From Georgenia sp. SYP-B2076 (GTDB taxonomy: Bacteria; Actinomycetota; Actinomycetes; Actinomycetales; Actinomycetaceae), in NCBI RefSeq assembly GCF_003991205.1, contig NZ_RXOZ01000011.1:186001-250000 (forward strand): a stretch of DNA of 64,000 bases, given 5' to 3'. Both the position numbers and the translations under genes were made by a program. The notes beneath the pieces were generated by a model, which was given only the letters and a program-made list of their open reading frames with translations, was not told the DNA's origin and searched no databases. Position 1 is the first letter of the stretch; the number at the start of each line of letters is the position of its first letter. Shown here piece by piece: positions 1 through 8,613 of this stretch.

Positions 1-350
1 ACGATGACGCGCAGCCCAAGCTCGCGGGCGCGGGCCAGCAGGGCGTCGGCGTCCCCGAGGGTGCCGAACCGCGGGTCCACGGCGCGGTAGTCGGCGACGT
101 CGTAGCCGCCGTCGGCCTGCGGGGACCGGTAGAACGGGGAGAGCCAGAGCGCGTCCACACCGAGCGCCGCGAGGTGGTCCAGCCGCGCCGTGATGCCCGC
201 CAGGTCACCCATGCCGTCGCCGTCCGAGTCGGCGAAGGAGCGCGGGTAGACCTGGTAGATCACCGCCTCACGCCACCACTGGCTGCCGCCCTCCGGGGCG
301 GCGGCGTGGATGGTCAGGGCAGGTGCGGTGCGCGTGGTGGCCTCGGTCAC
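1..350 (-). CDS. alpha-glucosidase / GH13 glycosidase (5' part only)
   Basis: The gene runs off the left edge, so only the first ~116 codons are visible. GTG at 348-350 is a good start, with GAGGAG four bases upstream. The product begins with a short polar leader, then WWREAVIYQVYPRSF, the usual opening of actinobacterial GH13 alpha-glucosidases and oligo-1,6-glucosidases. DGMGDLAGI and the GVDALWLSPFY strand that precede the (beta/alpha)8 barrel catalytic regions follow. Its likely role is cytoplasmic hydrolysis of maltose, sucrose or isomaltose-type oligosaccharides; no signal peptide is seen. A LacI-type gene and a second GH13 homologue follow upstream on the same strand, which suggests a sugar-responsive cluster. 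Substrate cannot be judged because the catalytic half is outside the window. Confidence 0.88.
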   Translation of the reverse strand, partial: MTEATTRTAPALTIHAAAPEGGSQWWREAVIYQVYPRSFADSDGDGMGDLAGITARLDHLAALGVDALWLSPFYRSPQADGGYDVADYRAVDPRFGTLGDADALLARARELGLRVI

Positions 351-528
351 GGTTCTCCTCGTGGGGTTGGCGTCCTGGCCCGGTCGACCAGGGGGATGTC
401 GGGTCCGGCGCCACCTGGGACGCGGTCCGGACGGTGGCGCGCGTGGTCGCACGCGCGGGCGCCGGCGACCTTGTCCATGCTGCCACGCGGGTCGAGGCCG
501 CGCACGACCCGCCTCCGCACAGGTCTAG

Positions 529-1590
529 CTAGCCGCGCCGGGCGCCGTTGCTCGCGGCACCGACAAGGGCGGGACGGGCGCCGTCGGCCACGGCACCGGT
601 CGAGCTGCGCACGATGAGCTCGGGCACGAAGAGCAGGTCGGTGTGCGGCGCGGCTGCGCCACCGATCTCGGCGACGAGGGTCGCCACCGCGGCCTGGCAC
701 ATCGCCGGGACCGGCTGGCGCAGCGTGGTCAGGGGCGGGTCGGTGAAGGGGATGAGCACGGAGTCGTCGTAGCCGATCACGGAGAGGTCGTCGGGCACCG
801 ACATCCCCCGCGAGCGGGCCGCCCGCACCACGCCGAGCGCCATGAGGTCCGAGCCGCAGATCACCGCGGTGCAGCCCGCCTCGATCAGTGCGGAGCCCGC
901 GCCGGCGCCGCCCTCGACCGTGTACAGGGTCGTGACCACCTGCGGGTCCGCGACGGCGAGGTAGGCGGACATCGCCTCACGGAAGCCCTCGCGCTTGAGC
1001 CGGGCGGGGACGAAGCGGTCCGGGCCGATGGCCAGGCCGATGTCGCGGTGCCCCTGCGAGGCCAGGTGACGGACGGCGAGGTCCATGCTCATCCGGTCGT
1101 CGGTGGAGAAGGACGGCGCGACGACGTCGGGGTTGGTGCCGTTGACGAGCACGAAGGGCACGCCGCGCTCACGCAGGCGCTGGTAGCGCGTGGGGTCGGC
1201 GCTGCTGTCGGCGTGCAGCCCGGAGACGAAGATGATGCCGTCGACCTCGTGCTCGATGAGCATCTCGACGTACTCGTCCTCGGTGGTGCCGCCCGGTGCC
1301 TGGGTGCACAGCAGCGGCGTGATGCCGACGGTGGCGAGCATCGACTCGATCGCCTGGGCGAAGGCGGGGAACACCGGGTTCGACAGCTCCGGGACGATGA
1401 GCCCCACGAGCCCGGCGGAGCGGGCGCGGACCTTGTCCGGGCGCTCGTAGCCGAGGAGGTCGAGCGCCGCGAGCACCGCACGCCGGGTCTCGCCCGCCAC
1501 GCTCGGCCTGCCGTTGAGGACGCGCGACACGGTCGCGGTGCTCACGCCGGCCTGTTCTGCGACGTCGGTCAGCCTGGTGCGCCCTCGCAT
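529..1590 (-). CDS. LacI-family transcriptional regulator
   Basis: A 353-residue protein of normal LacI length. Residues 5-27 form the DNA-binding helix-turn-helix and hinge (LTDVAEQAGVSTATVSRVLN). A periplasmic-binding-protein-like sugar-sensing domain follows from ~60 to ~340, with the typical LIVPELSNPVFPAF and VDGIIFVS strands. It lies between two GH13 genes on the same strand, so it most likely represses them in the absence of an alpha-glucoside inducer. A candidate operator lies just upstream (1648-1663). The start ATG has no strong Shine-Dalgarno sequence. Family assignment is firm; effector and targets are inference. Confidence 0.93.
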   Translation of the reverse strand: MRGRTRLTDVAEQAGVSTATVSRVLNGRPSVAGETRRAVLAALDLLGYERPDKVRARSAGLVGLIVPELSNPVFPAFAQAIESMLATVGITPLLCTQAPGGTTEDEYVEMLIEHEVDGIIFVSGLHADSSADPTRYQRLRERGVPFVLVNGTNPDVVAPSFSTDDRMSMDLAVRHLASQGHRDIGLAIGPDRFVPARLKREGFREAMSAYLAVADPQVVTTLYTVEGGAGAGSALIEAGCTAVICGSDLMALGVVRAARSRGMSVPDDLSVIGYDDSVLIPFTDPPLTTLRQPVPAMCQAAVATLVAEIGGAAAPHTDLLFVPELIVRSSTGAVADGARPALVGAASNGARRG

Positions 1591-1647
1591 GTTCCGGTCC
1601 CGACCTTCTCTGTGGCGCGTGCGCCCCGATGCGCACGCCTACCGTCC

Positions 1648-1663
1648 GCAAACTTACTGCAAG
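1648..1663 (-). promoter_or_regulatory. candidate LacI/MalR-type operator upstream of the LacI gene
   Basis: On the minus strand this site reads CTTGCAG-TAA-GTTTGC, two near-direct half-sites like those bound by MalR-type LacI regulators of actinobacterial maltose genes. It sits 58 bp before the LacI-gene start, in the otherwise GC-rich gap after the GH13-like gene. Autoregulation is the natural reading. The match is judged by eye against remembered family motifs. Confidence 0.45.
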
Positions 1664-1697
1664 ATCCTGCGGGCGTGCACGAGCGGCCGCCGCGGCC

Positions 1698-2969
1698 TCA
1701 CTCCAGCGCGATCCACACCGTCGTGTCCCCGGGCACCGCGATCTCCCCGTCCACCGGCAGGGGCAGGTCCTGGCTGGCGTGCAGGATCTCCTTCTCGAAC
1801 GGCACATGCACGGGCCCGGCACCGAGGTTGACCAGCACCAGCACGTTGCGGTTGAGGAACGCCAGCACGTCCTTTCCTGGCGGGTCGTCGACCCAGGCCA
1901 GGGGGCCGGTGCCGAGCCGGAGCTCGTGGCGCAGCCGCATCGCCTGCCGGAAGCGCTCGAACGTGCTGCCCGGCACCCCCTTCTGCTCGGCAGTGGCGTC
2001 GGCGACGGCCCGCGCCCGCGCGGATACCTCCGTCCAGGACGCGGGCGCCGGCAGGCCCACCTCCTCGCCCTGGCGGAGGTACGTCACCCCGGGCAGCGCG
2101 AGCATGAGCAGGGTCGCGGCGTGCACCCGACGGCGGAGCTCGTCGGCCGACGGCGCCCACGCCTGGGGCGACGGCGCCTCCGTGATCCCGCTGAGCGTCC
2201 ACGCCGCGGGGGCGCCCACGGTGTCACGCACCACGTAGGAGTCGGAGATCGTGGCGCGCACGGCCGAGGCGAGCCACGGCACGGTGGTCAGCCGGTCGTC
2301 GCGGCTGATGTGCAGCCAGTCCTCGTGCAGGTGGGCGACGAGCGACTCCGTGTCTAGCGCGCTGCCCGCCCCGGCGAGCACCGAGTCGTTGTCCCGCTCG
2401 GCCAGGAGGGCCTGCAGCGCGCCGACGTCGACACCGGCGTGGGTGTGGGGCGCGCCCGGCGCGACCGGCCCGGCGACCAAGAGGTCGATGCCGTCCGCTC
2501 CCCGGGCCAGCCAGTCCCCGGCGCGGGCGGTGTGCCAGGCGACGGCGTCGGCCGTGTCCGCCGGCGCGTCGTACCCGGCGACGGCGGCGATCACCCGCAG
2601 ACCGCGCTGGTGCGCGCGGTGGATGAGGTCGTCGACCGCCACGCGAGCGCGCTCGCCGGCAGGGTCCAGGTCCGGGACGCGGATCTGGAGGGCGTCGGCG
2701 CCCAGGCGGGCGATGTGGGAGATGTCGGCGCTGAGCACCCGCGCGCCCTCGACGTCCAGGGGCGCCGGGACCTCGTAGACGACCGCGTGCCGCCACCACG
2801 GGGCCGGGCTGTGCGTGCGCCGGTGGACGAGCGTGGTGGTGGTGACCGGCCCCAGGCGCAACCGGGCCGCGGCGTCGACCGGCCGTGCGCCCCTCTCGGG
2901 CGTTGCCGGTGCGGACATGCTGCTCGGCTCGGTCACCAGGTCATTGTGGCCCATCGTGCTCGTGCTCAC
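1698..2969 (-). CDS. catalytically degenerate GH13 homologue
   Basis: A 423-residue protein (from GTG 2969) with clear GH13 landmarks: WWRHAVVYEV at 58-67, ALQIRVPD at 93-100, and LPGVTYLRQGEEVGLP at 292-307, the late-barrel motif shared by alpha-glucosidases. The C-terminal beta domain (~345-423) is also present. The catalytic set is missing. Around D162 the Arg normally two residues before the nucleophile is Gly. The acid/base Glu region reads VLAGAG. The NHD motif after WxLS reads GIT (261-263). It is ~100 residues shorter than active relatives. It may be a non-enzymatic sugar-binding or regulatory partner of the neighbouring GH13 enzyme. The start is uncertain: GTG 2969 lies only 23 bp from the divergent dgt start, and ATG at 2954 or 2918 is possible. 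Confidence 0.8.
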   Translation of the reverse strand: MSTSTMGHNDLVTEPSSMSAPATPERGARPVDAAARLRLGPVTTTTLVHRRTHSPAPWWRHAVVYEVPAPLDVEGARVLSADISHIARLGADALQIRVPDLDPAGERARVAVDDLIHRAHQRGLRVIAAVAGYDAPADTADAVAWHTARAGDWLARGADGIDLLVAGPVAPGAPHTHAGVDVGALQALLAERDNDSVLAGAGSALDTESLVAHLHEDWLHISRDDRLTTVPWLASAVRATISDSYVVRDTVGAPAAWTLSGITEAPSPQAWAPSADELRRRVHAATLLMLALPGVTYLRQGEEVGLPAPASWTEVSARARAVADATAEQKGVPGSTFERFRQAMRLRHELRLGTGPLAWVDDPPGKDVLAFLNRNVLVLVNLGAGPVHVPFEKEILHASQDLPLPVDGEIAVPGDTTVWIALE

Positions 2970-2980
2970 AGGCGATCCCG

Positions 2981-2986
2981 TAGGCT
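2981..2986 (+). promoter_or_regulatory. leaderless-type -10 element of dgt
   Basis: TAGGCT followed by 6 nt and then the GTG start of dgt. No Shine-Dalgarno sequence fits, so transcription probably begins at or within a base or two of the start codon. Confidence 0.55.
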
Positions 2987-2992
2987 CGTGGC

Positions 2993-4330
2993 GTGCCCCA
3001 GGAGCCCTCCGAGTCCACCTTCGACCGCGAGGTCCGTGCGTACGAGGAAGCGCAGGACGCGCTGGCCGTCGACCCGTACACGGAGCACGACCGGGAGCGC
3101 TACGTCGACGAGCAGGCCAAGAACCCCCGGCGCACCGCTTTCGAGCGGGACAGGGCCCGCGTGGTGCACTCCTCCGCGCTGCGCCGGCTCGGCGCCAAGA
3201 CCCAGGTGCTGGGGCCGTCCAGCGACGACTTCGTGCGCACCAGGCTCACGCACTCCCTCGAGGTGGCCCAGGTGGGCCGGGAGCTCGGCAAGGCGCTGGG
3301 CTGCGACGCGGACGTCGTCGACACGGCCTGCCTGGCCCACGACCTCGGCCACCCGCCGTTCGGTCACAACGGTGAGCGGGCGCTGCACGAGGTGGCCCGC
3401 GGCATCGGCGGCTTCGAGGGCAACGCGCAGACGCTGCGCCTGCTCTCCAAGCTGGAGCCCAAGACCTTCGCCGACGACGGCACGTGCGTGGGCCTGAACC
3501 TCACCCGCGCGAGCCTCGACGCCGCGACGAAGTACCCCTGGCTGCCCGGCGAGGGGCCGCGGCGGTCGGACGGCTCGACCACCCGTAAGTTCGGCGTGTA
3601 CCCCGACGACCTCGCCGTCTTCACGTGGCTCCGTGAGGGGGCGCCGGCGAACCGCAAGTGCCTCGAGGCGCAGGTCATGGATCTCGCCGACGACGTGGCC
3701 TACTCCGTGCACGACGTCGAGGACGCCATCGTCGGCGGGCGCATCGACCTCGAGCGGGTCCGGCTGCCGCAGGAGCACGAGCGCGTCGTGGCCCAGGTGC
3801 GCGAGTGGTACGACCCCGCCGTCAGCGACGACGAGCTCGGTGCGGCGCTCGAGCGGCTCGCGGCGCTGCCCATCTGGGTGCGCTCCTACGACGGCTCGCG
3901 TCGCGACCTCGCCAACCTCAAGGACATGACGAGCCAGCTCATCGGCCGCTTCTGCGGCGCGGCGGAGGCCGCCACGCGTGCGGCCTACGGCCCCGGCAGG
4001 CTCACGCGCTACGCCGCCGACCTCGTCGTCCCGCCGGGCACGGCCGCGGAGATCTTCGTCCTCAAGGGCGTCGCGGCCCTGTACGTCATGGCGCCGCGCG
4101 AGCACGAACCGCTCTACCTGGCCCAGCGCACGATCCTGTTCGACCTCGTCGACGTGCTCGTCGCCACCGGGGCGCAGCACCTCGAGTCGCCGTTCGCGGC
4201 GGACTGGCGCGACGCCGGCGACGACGGAGCGCGGCTGCGGGCGGTCGTCGACCAGGTGGCCTCGCTCACCGACACCTCGGCCCAGCAGTGGCACGCGCGG
4301 CTGTGCGGGATGCTCTCCGAGGTGTACTGA
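2993..4330 (+). CDS. dgt: deoxyguanosinetriphosphate triphosphohydrolase-like protein
   Basis: A 445-residue HD-domain dNTPase that hydrolyses dNTPs to the deoxynucleoside and triphosphate, which helps set dNTP pools in the cytoplasm. The metal-binding HD residues are visible: H87 in RLTHSLE, H116-D117 in LAHDLGH, and a further D in the LADDVAYSVHD segment near 230. The N-terminal RRTAFERDRARVVHSSALRRL block is typical of the family. Length matches actinobacterial Dgt proteins of ~420-450 residues. The gene is directly upstream of dnaG, a common actinobacterial arrangement that links dNTP control to DNA replication. The GTG start is supported by the TAGGCT hexamer 6 nt before it. Confidence 0.95.
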   Translation: MPQEPSESTFDREVRAYEEAQDALAVDPYTEHDRERYVDEQAKNPRRTAFERDRARVVHSSALRRLGAKTQVLGPSSDDFVRTRLTHSLEVAQVGRELGKALGCDADVVDTACLAHDLGHPPFGHNGERALHEVARGIGGFEGNAQTLRLLSKLEPKTFADDGTCVGLNLTRASLDAATKYPWLPGEGPRRSDGSTTRKFGVYPDDLAVFTWLREGAPANRKCLEAQVMDLADDVAYSVHDVEDAIVGGRIDLERVRLPQEHERVVAQVREWYDPAVSDDELGAALERLAALPIWVRSYDGSRRDLANLKDMTSQLIGRFCGAAEAATRAAYGPGRLTRYAADLVVPPGTAAEIFVLKGVAALYVMAPREHEPLYLAQRTILFDLVDVLVATGAQHLESPFAADWRDAGDDGARLRAVVDQVASLTDTSAQQWHARLCGMLSEVY

Positions 4331-4459
4331 CAGTGGCGGGCCGGCCGACCTGTGCGGCGGCTGACGCGCCGACCGGCCGGGCCGCCGGCGGCCGTGCGCA
4401 GGGCCGTGGCGCCCTGGACCGGCTGGTGGAGGGCGTCGGGGCGTGTGGGCGGCGCGACC

Positions 4460-4465
4460 TAGACT
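4460..4465 (+). promoter_or_regulatory. leaderless-type -10 element of dnaG
   Basis: TAGACT, then 6 nt, then the dnaG ATG. The spacing is identical to that before dgt and no ribosome binding site is visible, which suggests a leaderless dnaG transcript independent of dgt. Confidence 0.55.
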
Positions 4466-4471
4466 GACGCC

Positions 4472-6589
4472 ATGGCAGGCCTGATCCGACGCGAGGACAT
4501 CGCCGCGGTGCGCGAGCGGGCCCGCATCGAGGAGGTCGTGGGCACCTACGTCACGCTCAAGACCGCCGGAGTCGGCTCCATGAAGGGCCTGTGCCCCTTC
4601 CACGACGAACGCACGCCGTCGTTCCACGTGCGCCCGCAGCTGGGCCTGTGGCACTGCTTCGGGTGCGACGAGGGCGGCGACGTCATCTCCTTCGTGCAGA
4701 AGATCGACCACCTGCCCTTCTCCGAGGCCGTGGAGCACCTGGCGGGCAAGGTCGGTGTGCAGCTGCGCTACGAGGACGGCGGCACGGGCCGGCCCCGGGA
4801 GGAGCCGGGCCGGCGCCAGCGCCTCATCGAGGCCCACCGTGTGGCCGAGGAGTACTACGTCGAGCAGCTCGACACCCCCGGCGGGCTCCCCGGCCGCCAG
4901 TTCCTCGCCGAGCGTGGCTTCGACCGGCAGGCCGCGGCCACCTTCGGCGTCGGGTACGCCCCCCAGGGCTGGGACCACCTCATGCGGCACCTGCGCGGGC
5001 GGGGCTTCACCGAGGCCGAGCTCACCGCGTCGGGGCTGGTGTCCCAGGGCAACCGTGGCGTCTACGACCGTTTCCGCGGGCGCCTCGTGTGGCCGATCCG
5101 TGACGTCACCGGCGAGACCATCGGGTTCGGCGCCCGCCGCCTCTTCGAGGACGACCAGGGCCCGAAGTACCTGAACACGCCCGAGACCGTCCTCTACAAG
5201 AAGTCGCAGGTGCTCTACGGCCTCGACCTGGCCAAGCGGGCGATCGCCAAGGAGCGCAAGGTCGTCGTCGTCGAGGGCTACACCGACGTCATGGCCGCGC
5301 ACCTCGCCGGCGTGGGCACCGCCGTCGCCACGTGCGGCACTGCGTTCGGCACCGACCACATCCGTATCGTGCGGCGGCTGCTCGGTGACACGGCCGACGC
5401 GGCCGCCGGCGTCATCCTCGCGTCGGGCGTGACGCACGGCGGCGAGGTCATCTTCACCTTTGACGGGGACGCCGCCGGGCAGAAGGCGGCGCTGCGGGCC
5501 TTCGACGAGGACCAGCGGTTCGCGTCGCAGACCTTCGTCGCGGTCGGCCCCGACGGGCTGGACCCCTGCGACCTGCGCCTGCAGCGCGGTGACGCGGCCG
5601 TGCGCGACCTCGTGGCGTCCCGCCAGCCCCTCTTCGCCTTCGCGATCCGGTCCGTCCTCGCCCAGCTCGACCTGGGCACGGCGGAGGGGCGGGTGGCCGC
5701 CCTGCGCTCCGGTGCACCCGTGGTCGCGGGCATCCGCGACCGTGCCCTGCGGTGGGAGTACGCGCGCGAGCTCGCCGGCTGGCTCGGGATGGACGAGCCG
5801 ACCGTGCGCCGCGCCGTCCAGGCGGCCGAGCGCGGCGCCGCCCGCCAGGGCGAGCAGGCGGGGCACGACGGCGGCCGGGCCGGTTACGACGGCGGCCGGG
5901 CCGGTTACGACGGCGGCCGGGCCGGTTACGACGGCGGCCATGGCGGCCGCGGCGGTCCGAGCGCGGGACCGGGCGGCCGGGGCGACCAGCGCGGCCGGGA
6001 GACGCGTGGGCGCGACGGCCGCGGCGGTCCCGGGGGCTTCCGCGAGGCCGAGGACCGGGGCGTGCGCCGCCCGGTGCGCGAGGATCCCGTCGCGCGGCTG
6101 GAGCGGCAGGTGCTCGAGGTCGTGCTGCAGCTGCCCCAGCACGCGCTCGGCGCGGGCTTCGACAGCCTCGCCCCGGACACGTTCACCGTGCCGTCCTACC
6201 GGGGCGTGCACGACGCGATCCGGGCCGCCGGCGGCACGGCCACCTACGGGCAGCGGGTGGAGCAGCTCGCGGCCGAGCGGTCGGCCGGCGACGCGGCGCA
6301 GCACGCGGCGGCCTGGTGGGCCGAGCAGGTGCGCGAGAACGCCGTCGGACCGGTCGACGGCGTCATCACCGAGCTGGCGGTCGCCCCGTTGCCCGAGGAC
6401 CGCCCGGACGCGCTGGCGGGCTACGCCCAGGGCGTCCTCGTCGCCCTGATCCGGATGGGCCTCACGCGCGAGATCGCAGACATCAAGGGGCGCCTTCAGC
6501 GCACAGACCCGGGCGACCCGACATACGCTCAGATCTTCGCCGACCTCATGGCCCTGGAGAGCCGGCGTCGCTCGCTCAGCCAGGACTGA
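4472..6589 (+). CDS. dnaG: DNA primase
   Basis: A 705-residue bacterial primase that makes RNA primers at the replication fork. Domains in order: the CHC2 zinc finger at ~41-65 (C41, H44, C62, C65); the N-terminal catalytic core; the Toprim domain, with the metal-binding Glu in VVVVEGYTDVM near 268 and the DGD acidic pair in FTFDGDAAG near 331-333; then a Gly/Arg/Asp-rich linker (~463-530); and the C-terminal DnaB-helicase-binding region (~535-700). The linker contains three nearly exact tandem copies of a 7-residue unit. Actinobacterial primases are often long because of this linker. The Toprim region carries a local insertion (LLGDTADAAAGVILASGVTHGGE). Confidence 0.97.
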   Translation: MAGLIRREDIAAVRERARIEEVVGTYVTLKTAGVGSMKGLCPFHDERTPSFHVRPQLGLWHCFGCDEGGDVISFVQKIDHLPFSEAVEHLAGKVGVQLRYEDGGTGRPREEPGRRQRLIEAHRVAEEYYVEQLDTPGGLPGRQFLAERGFDRQAAATFGVGYAPQGWDHLMRHLRGRGFTEAELTASGLVSQGNRGVYDRFRGRLVWPIRDVTGETIGFGARRLFEDDQGPKYLNTPETVLYKKSQVLYGLDLAKRAIAKERKVVVVEGYTDVMAAHLAGVGTAVATCGTAFGTDHIRIVRRLLGDTADAAAGVILASGVTHGGEVIFTFDGDAAGQKAALRAFDEDQRFASQTFVAVGPDGLDPCDLRLQRGDAAVRDLVASRQPLFAFAIRSVLAQLDLGTAEGRVAALRSGAPVVAGIRDRALRWEYARELAGWLGMDEPTVRRAVQAAERGAARQGEQAGHDGGRAGYDGGRAGYDGGRAGYDGGHGGRGGPSAGPGGRGDQRGRETRGRDGRGGPGGFREAEDRGVRRPVREDPVARLERQVLEVVLQLPQHALGAGFDSLAPDTFTVPSYRGVHDAIRAAGGTATYGQRVEQLAAERSAGDAAQHAAAWWAEQVRENAVGPVDGVITELAVAPLPEDRPDALAGYAQGVLVALIRMGLTREIADIKGRLQRTDPGDPTYAQIFADLMALESRRRSLSQD
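5879..5941 (+). repeat. in-frame 21-bp tandem repeat in the dnaG linker
   Basis: Three tandem 21-bp units, each encoding A-G-Y-D-G-G-R, preceded by a degenerate partial unit (HDGGR). The third unit ends slightly altered (GGH). Because the unit is a multiple of three, copy-number slippage would keep the frame. It lies in a disordered linker and probably varies among strains. Confidence 0.85.
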
Positions 6590-6736
6590 AAGGCACCGTC
6601 AGCAGGGCCGGCCCGGGGCCCAGTGCGGCACCCGGACACACCAGTTCGGGGGGCTTGACCGGGCCCCGGCGGATGCCCACCGTTGCAGTCAGCGGGCGTC
6701 CCCACCTTGTCCCCCTTGATCGCAACGGAGCGGACC

Positions 6737-8110
6737 ATGGCACTTCCCATCGAACGACGCCGAGCCACCAGTCCTCGCCTCAGGCGGGCCCTCGTCCTTG
6801 CGGCGGCGCTGCCGACATTCCTCGCGAGCGGGCTGCTGTTCCTGACGCCGTCGGTGGGGGCCGAACTCTCCGGCGGGTACATCGTCGTCCTCAAGGACGA
6901 CGTGCCCGACGTCGCCGGAACGACCGCGGCGCAGGTGCAGCAGTACGGCGGGTCCGAGGCGCACACGTTCGACGCCGCGCTCAAGGGCTACGCCGCCCGG
7001 ATGACGGCGTCCGAGGCGGCGCGGCTCGGCACGGACCCGTCCGTGCAGTTCGTGACGAAGGACCGGCAGTTCCATCTCGAGGATGTCAACGTCCCCCAGA
7101 ACCCCGCGCCGTCGGTGGTCAGGGTCGGCGCCGACCGCTCCAGCACCGAGGCCGGAGACGGCACCGGCTCCGTCGACGTCAACATCGCCATCATCGACAC
7201 CGGGATCGACGGCACCCACCCCGACCTCAACTCCCACGCGGGGACGGACTGCTCCAGCGGCTCGGCGGTCACACCCGGCACGAGCCTGACCGACACCCAC
7301 GGCCACGGCACGTTCGTGGCGGGTGTCGCGGGCGCCCGGGACAACGCGATCGGGACGGTCGGCACCGCGCCCGGCGCGAACCTGTGGTCCGTGAAGGTCA
7401 TGGACCCGGCGGGGAACATCTCCCTGGAAAGCCTCGTCTGCGCCGTCGACTGGGTGACCTCCACCAGGACGGACGCCGACCAGAGCAACGACATCGACGT
7501 CGCCAACATCAGCATCGGCGGGCCGGGCGCGGACGACGGGCAGTGCGGGCGCGTCAACGCCGACGCGCTGCACCGGGCGATCTGCGGTTCCGTCGACAAG
7601 GGCGTCACCTACGTGGTGGCGGCGGGCAACACCACCGAGGACATCGCCGGGGTCATGCCCGCCACCTACGACGAGGTGCTCACGGCGACGGCGATCTCCG
7701 ACTTCGACGGGCAGCCGGGCGGGCTGGTGACCCAGCCCGAGTGCGACGGGCAGAAGCTGACCACGGTCCAGGACGACGTGGTGGCGTTCTTCTCGAACTA
7801 CGCGACCCAGGACGCCGACAAGGCCCACACCATCGCCGCCCCCGGGGTCTGCATGCACTCGACCGTTCCCGGCGGCTACGGCACGATGCACGGCACGAGC
7901 TTCGCCAGCCCCACGGTCGCCGGCACGGTGGCTCTGTGCATGGTCAGCGACGTCTGTGACTACCGCTGGGGCACGAAGAACATCGGCGTGATGACCGCGG
8001 CCACCAAGGAGCACAACATCGCGTTCCCGGACTATGGCTTCGTGGGGGACCCCCTGCGGCCCACCGACGGCCGCTACTACGGCTACCTCGTCCGGGAGTC
8101 GATCTTCTGA
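6737..8110 (+). CDS. secreted subtilisin-like serine protease (S8)
   Basis: A 457-residue secreted protease counted from ATG 6737; this start places RRRATSPRLRRA before a hydrophobic stretch (~16-34), giving a proper signal peptide. A propeptide follows (GGYIVVLKDDVPD, an inhibitor-I9-type segment that assists folding and is then removed). The catalytic domain shows the full triad: D154 (IIDTGIDGTHPDL), H190 (THGHGTFVAG) and S388 (GTSFASPTVAG), plus the oxyanion Asn in VVAAGNTTE. Paired Cys residues suggest disulfides. It is expected to act outside the cell as a broad-specificity endopeptidase. An upstream in-frame TTG at 6683 is possible but would put a long polar stretch before the signal peptide. 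Confidence 0.93.
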   Translation: MALPIERRRATSPRLRRALVLAAALPTFLASGLLFLTPSVGAELSGGYIVVLKDDVPDVAGTTAAQVQQYGGSEAHTFDAALKGYAARMTASEAARLGTDPSVQFVTKDRQFHLEDVNVPQNPAPSVVRVGADRSSTEAGDGTGSVDVNIAIIDTGIDGTHPDLNSHAGTDCSSGSAVTPGTSLTDTHGHGTFVAGVAGARDNAIGTVGTAPGANLWSVKVMDPAGNISLESLVCAVDWVTSTRTDADQSNDIDVANISIGGPGADDGQCGRVNADALHRAICGSVDKGVTYVVAAGNTTEDIAGVMPATYDEVLTATAISDFDGQPGGLVTQPECDGQKLTTVQDDVVAFFSNYATQDADKAHTIAAPGVCMHSTVPGGYGTMHGTSFASPTVAGTVALCMVSDVCDYRWGTKNIGVMTAATKEHNIAFPDYGFVGDPLRPTDGRYYGYLVRESIF

Positions 8111-8115
8111 CGGGT

Positions 8116-8142
8116 CCTGGCCGGCTCCTCGCCGGTGCCAGG
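8116..8142 (+). terminator. hairpin after the subtilase gene
   Basis: CCTGGC-CGGC, a TCCTC loop, then GCCG-GT-GCCAGG: a GC-rich stem of about 10 pairs with a two-base bulge, starting 6 bp after the stop codon. There is no T-tract. It partly overlaps the putative -10 of the next gene. Confidence 0.5.
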
Positions 8143-8144
8143 AT
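8139..8144 (+). promoter_or_regulatory. possible leaderless-type -10 element
   Basis: CAGGAT with a 6-nt spacer to the ATG of the DUF1801 gene. It deviates from TANNNT at the first base but has the same geometry as the dgt, dnaG and recQ elements. Confidence 0.3.
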
Positions 8145-8150
8145 GTGCGG

Positions 8151-8567
8151 ATGACGCAGAACCTCACCCGGCCCACCGACGGCGACGTCGCGGCCTTCAT
8201 CGCCCGCGCCGAGCCCGCGGGCCGGCGGGAGGACGCGGCGGTGCTCCTCGGCCTCATGACCCGGGTGACGGGGGAGGGGCCGGTCCTGTGGGGCACGTCG
8301 ATGGTCGGCTTCGGCCAGTACCGCTACCGGTACGAAAGCGGCCGTGAGGGCGACTCCCTCGTCGTCGGGTTCTCCCCGCGCAAGGCGTCGATGTCCCTCT
8401 ACGGGCTGCAGCACCACGACGTCGCGCCGCTCCTGGCACGGCTGGACCCGCACAAGCTCGGCGTCAGCTGCCTGTACGTGGGGCGGTTCGGCCGTCTCGA
8501 CCTGGACGTGCTCGAGCAGCTCGTCGATGCCGGGTGGCGGCGGGGCGGGCTCGCCGGGCGGGTGTAG
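8151..8567 (+). CDS. DUF1801 family protein
   Basis: A 138-residue small cytoplasmic protein. It shows the DUF1801 pattern: a start of the form DGDVAAFIARAEPAGRREDAAVLLGLM, then GPVLWGTSMVGFGQYRYRYESG, then SLVVGFSPRKASMSLY, which form the compact alpha/beta fold of this family. The biochemical role of the family is not established. The gene is monocistronic, between a hairpin and the convergent PQQ dehydrogenase gene. The C-terminus is Gly/Arg-rich. Confidence 0.85.
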   Translation: MTQNLTRPTDGDVAAFIARAEPAGRREDAAVLLGLMTRVTGEGPVLWGTSMVGFGQYRYRYESGREGDSLVVGFSPRKASMSLYGLQHHDVAPLLARLDPHKLGVSCLYVGRFGRLDLDVLEQLVDAGWRRGGLAGRV

Positions 8568-8613
8568 GACGGCGCGTGCCGCATCGGCCCGGGGCGCCGG
8601 TCGGCACCCGACT

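Noticed and set aside
5879-5941. Short regular repeats as a CRISPR array
   Set aside because: The units are contiguous, without spacers, and encode an in-frame peptide repeat of DnaG. No other CRISPR-like array or Cas gene was seen.
2966-6304. Very long open frame on the strand opposite dgt/dnaG (over 1100 codons)
   Set aside because: It lies entirely antisense to two well-conserved genes and is a product of high GC at third positions; composition is Arg/Gly/Val-rich with no recognisable domain.
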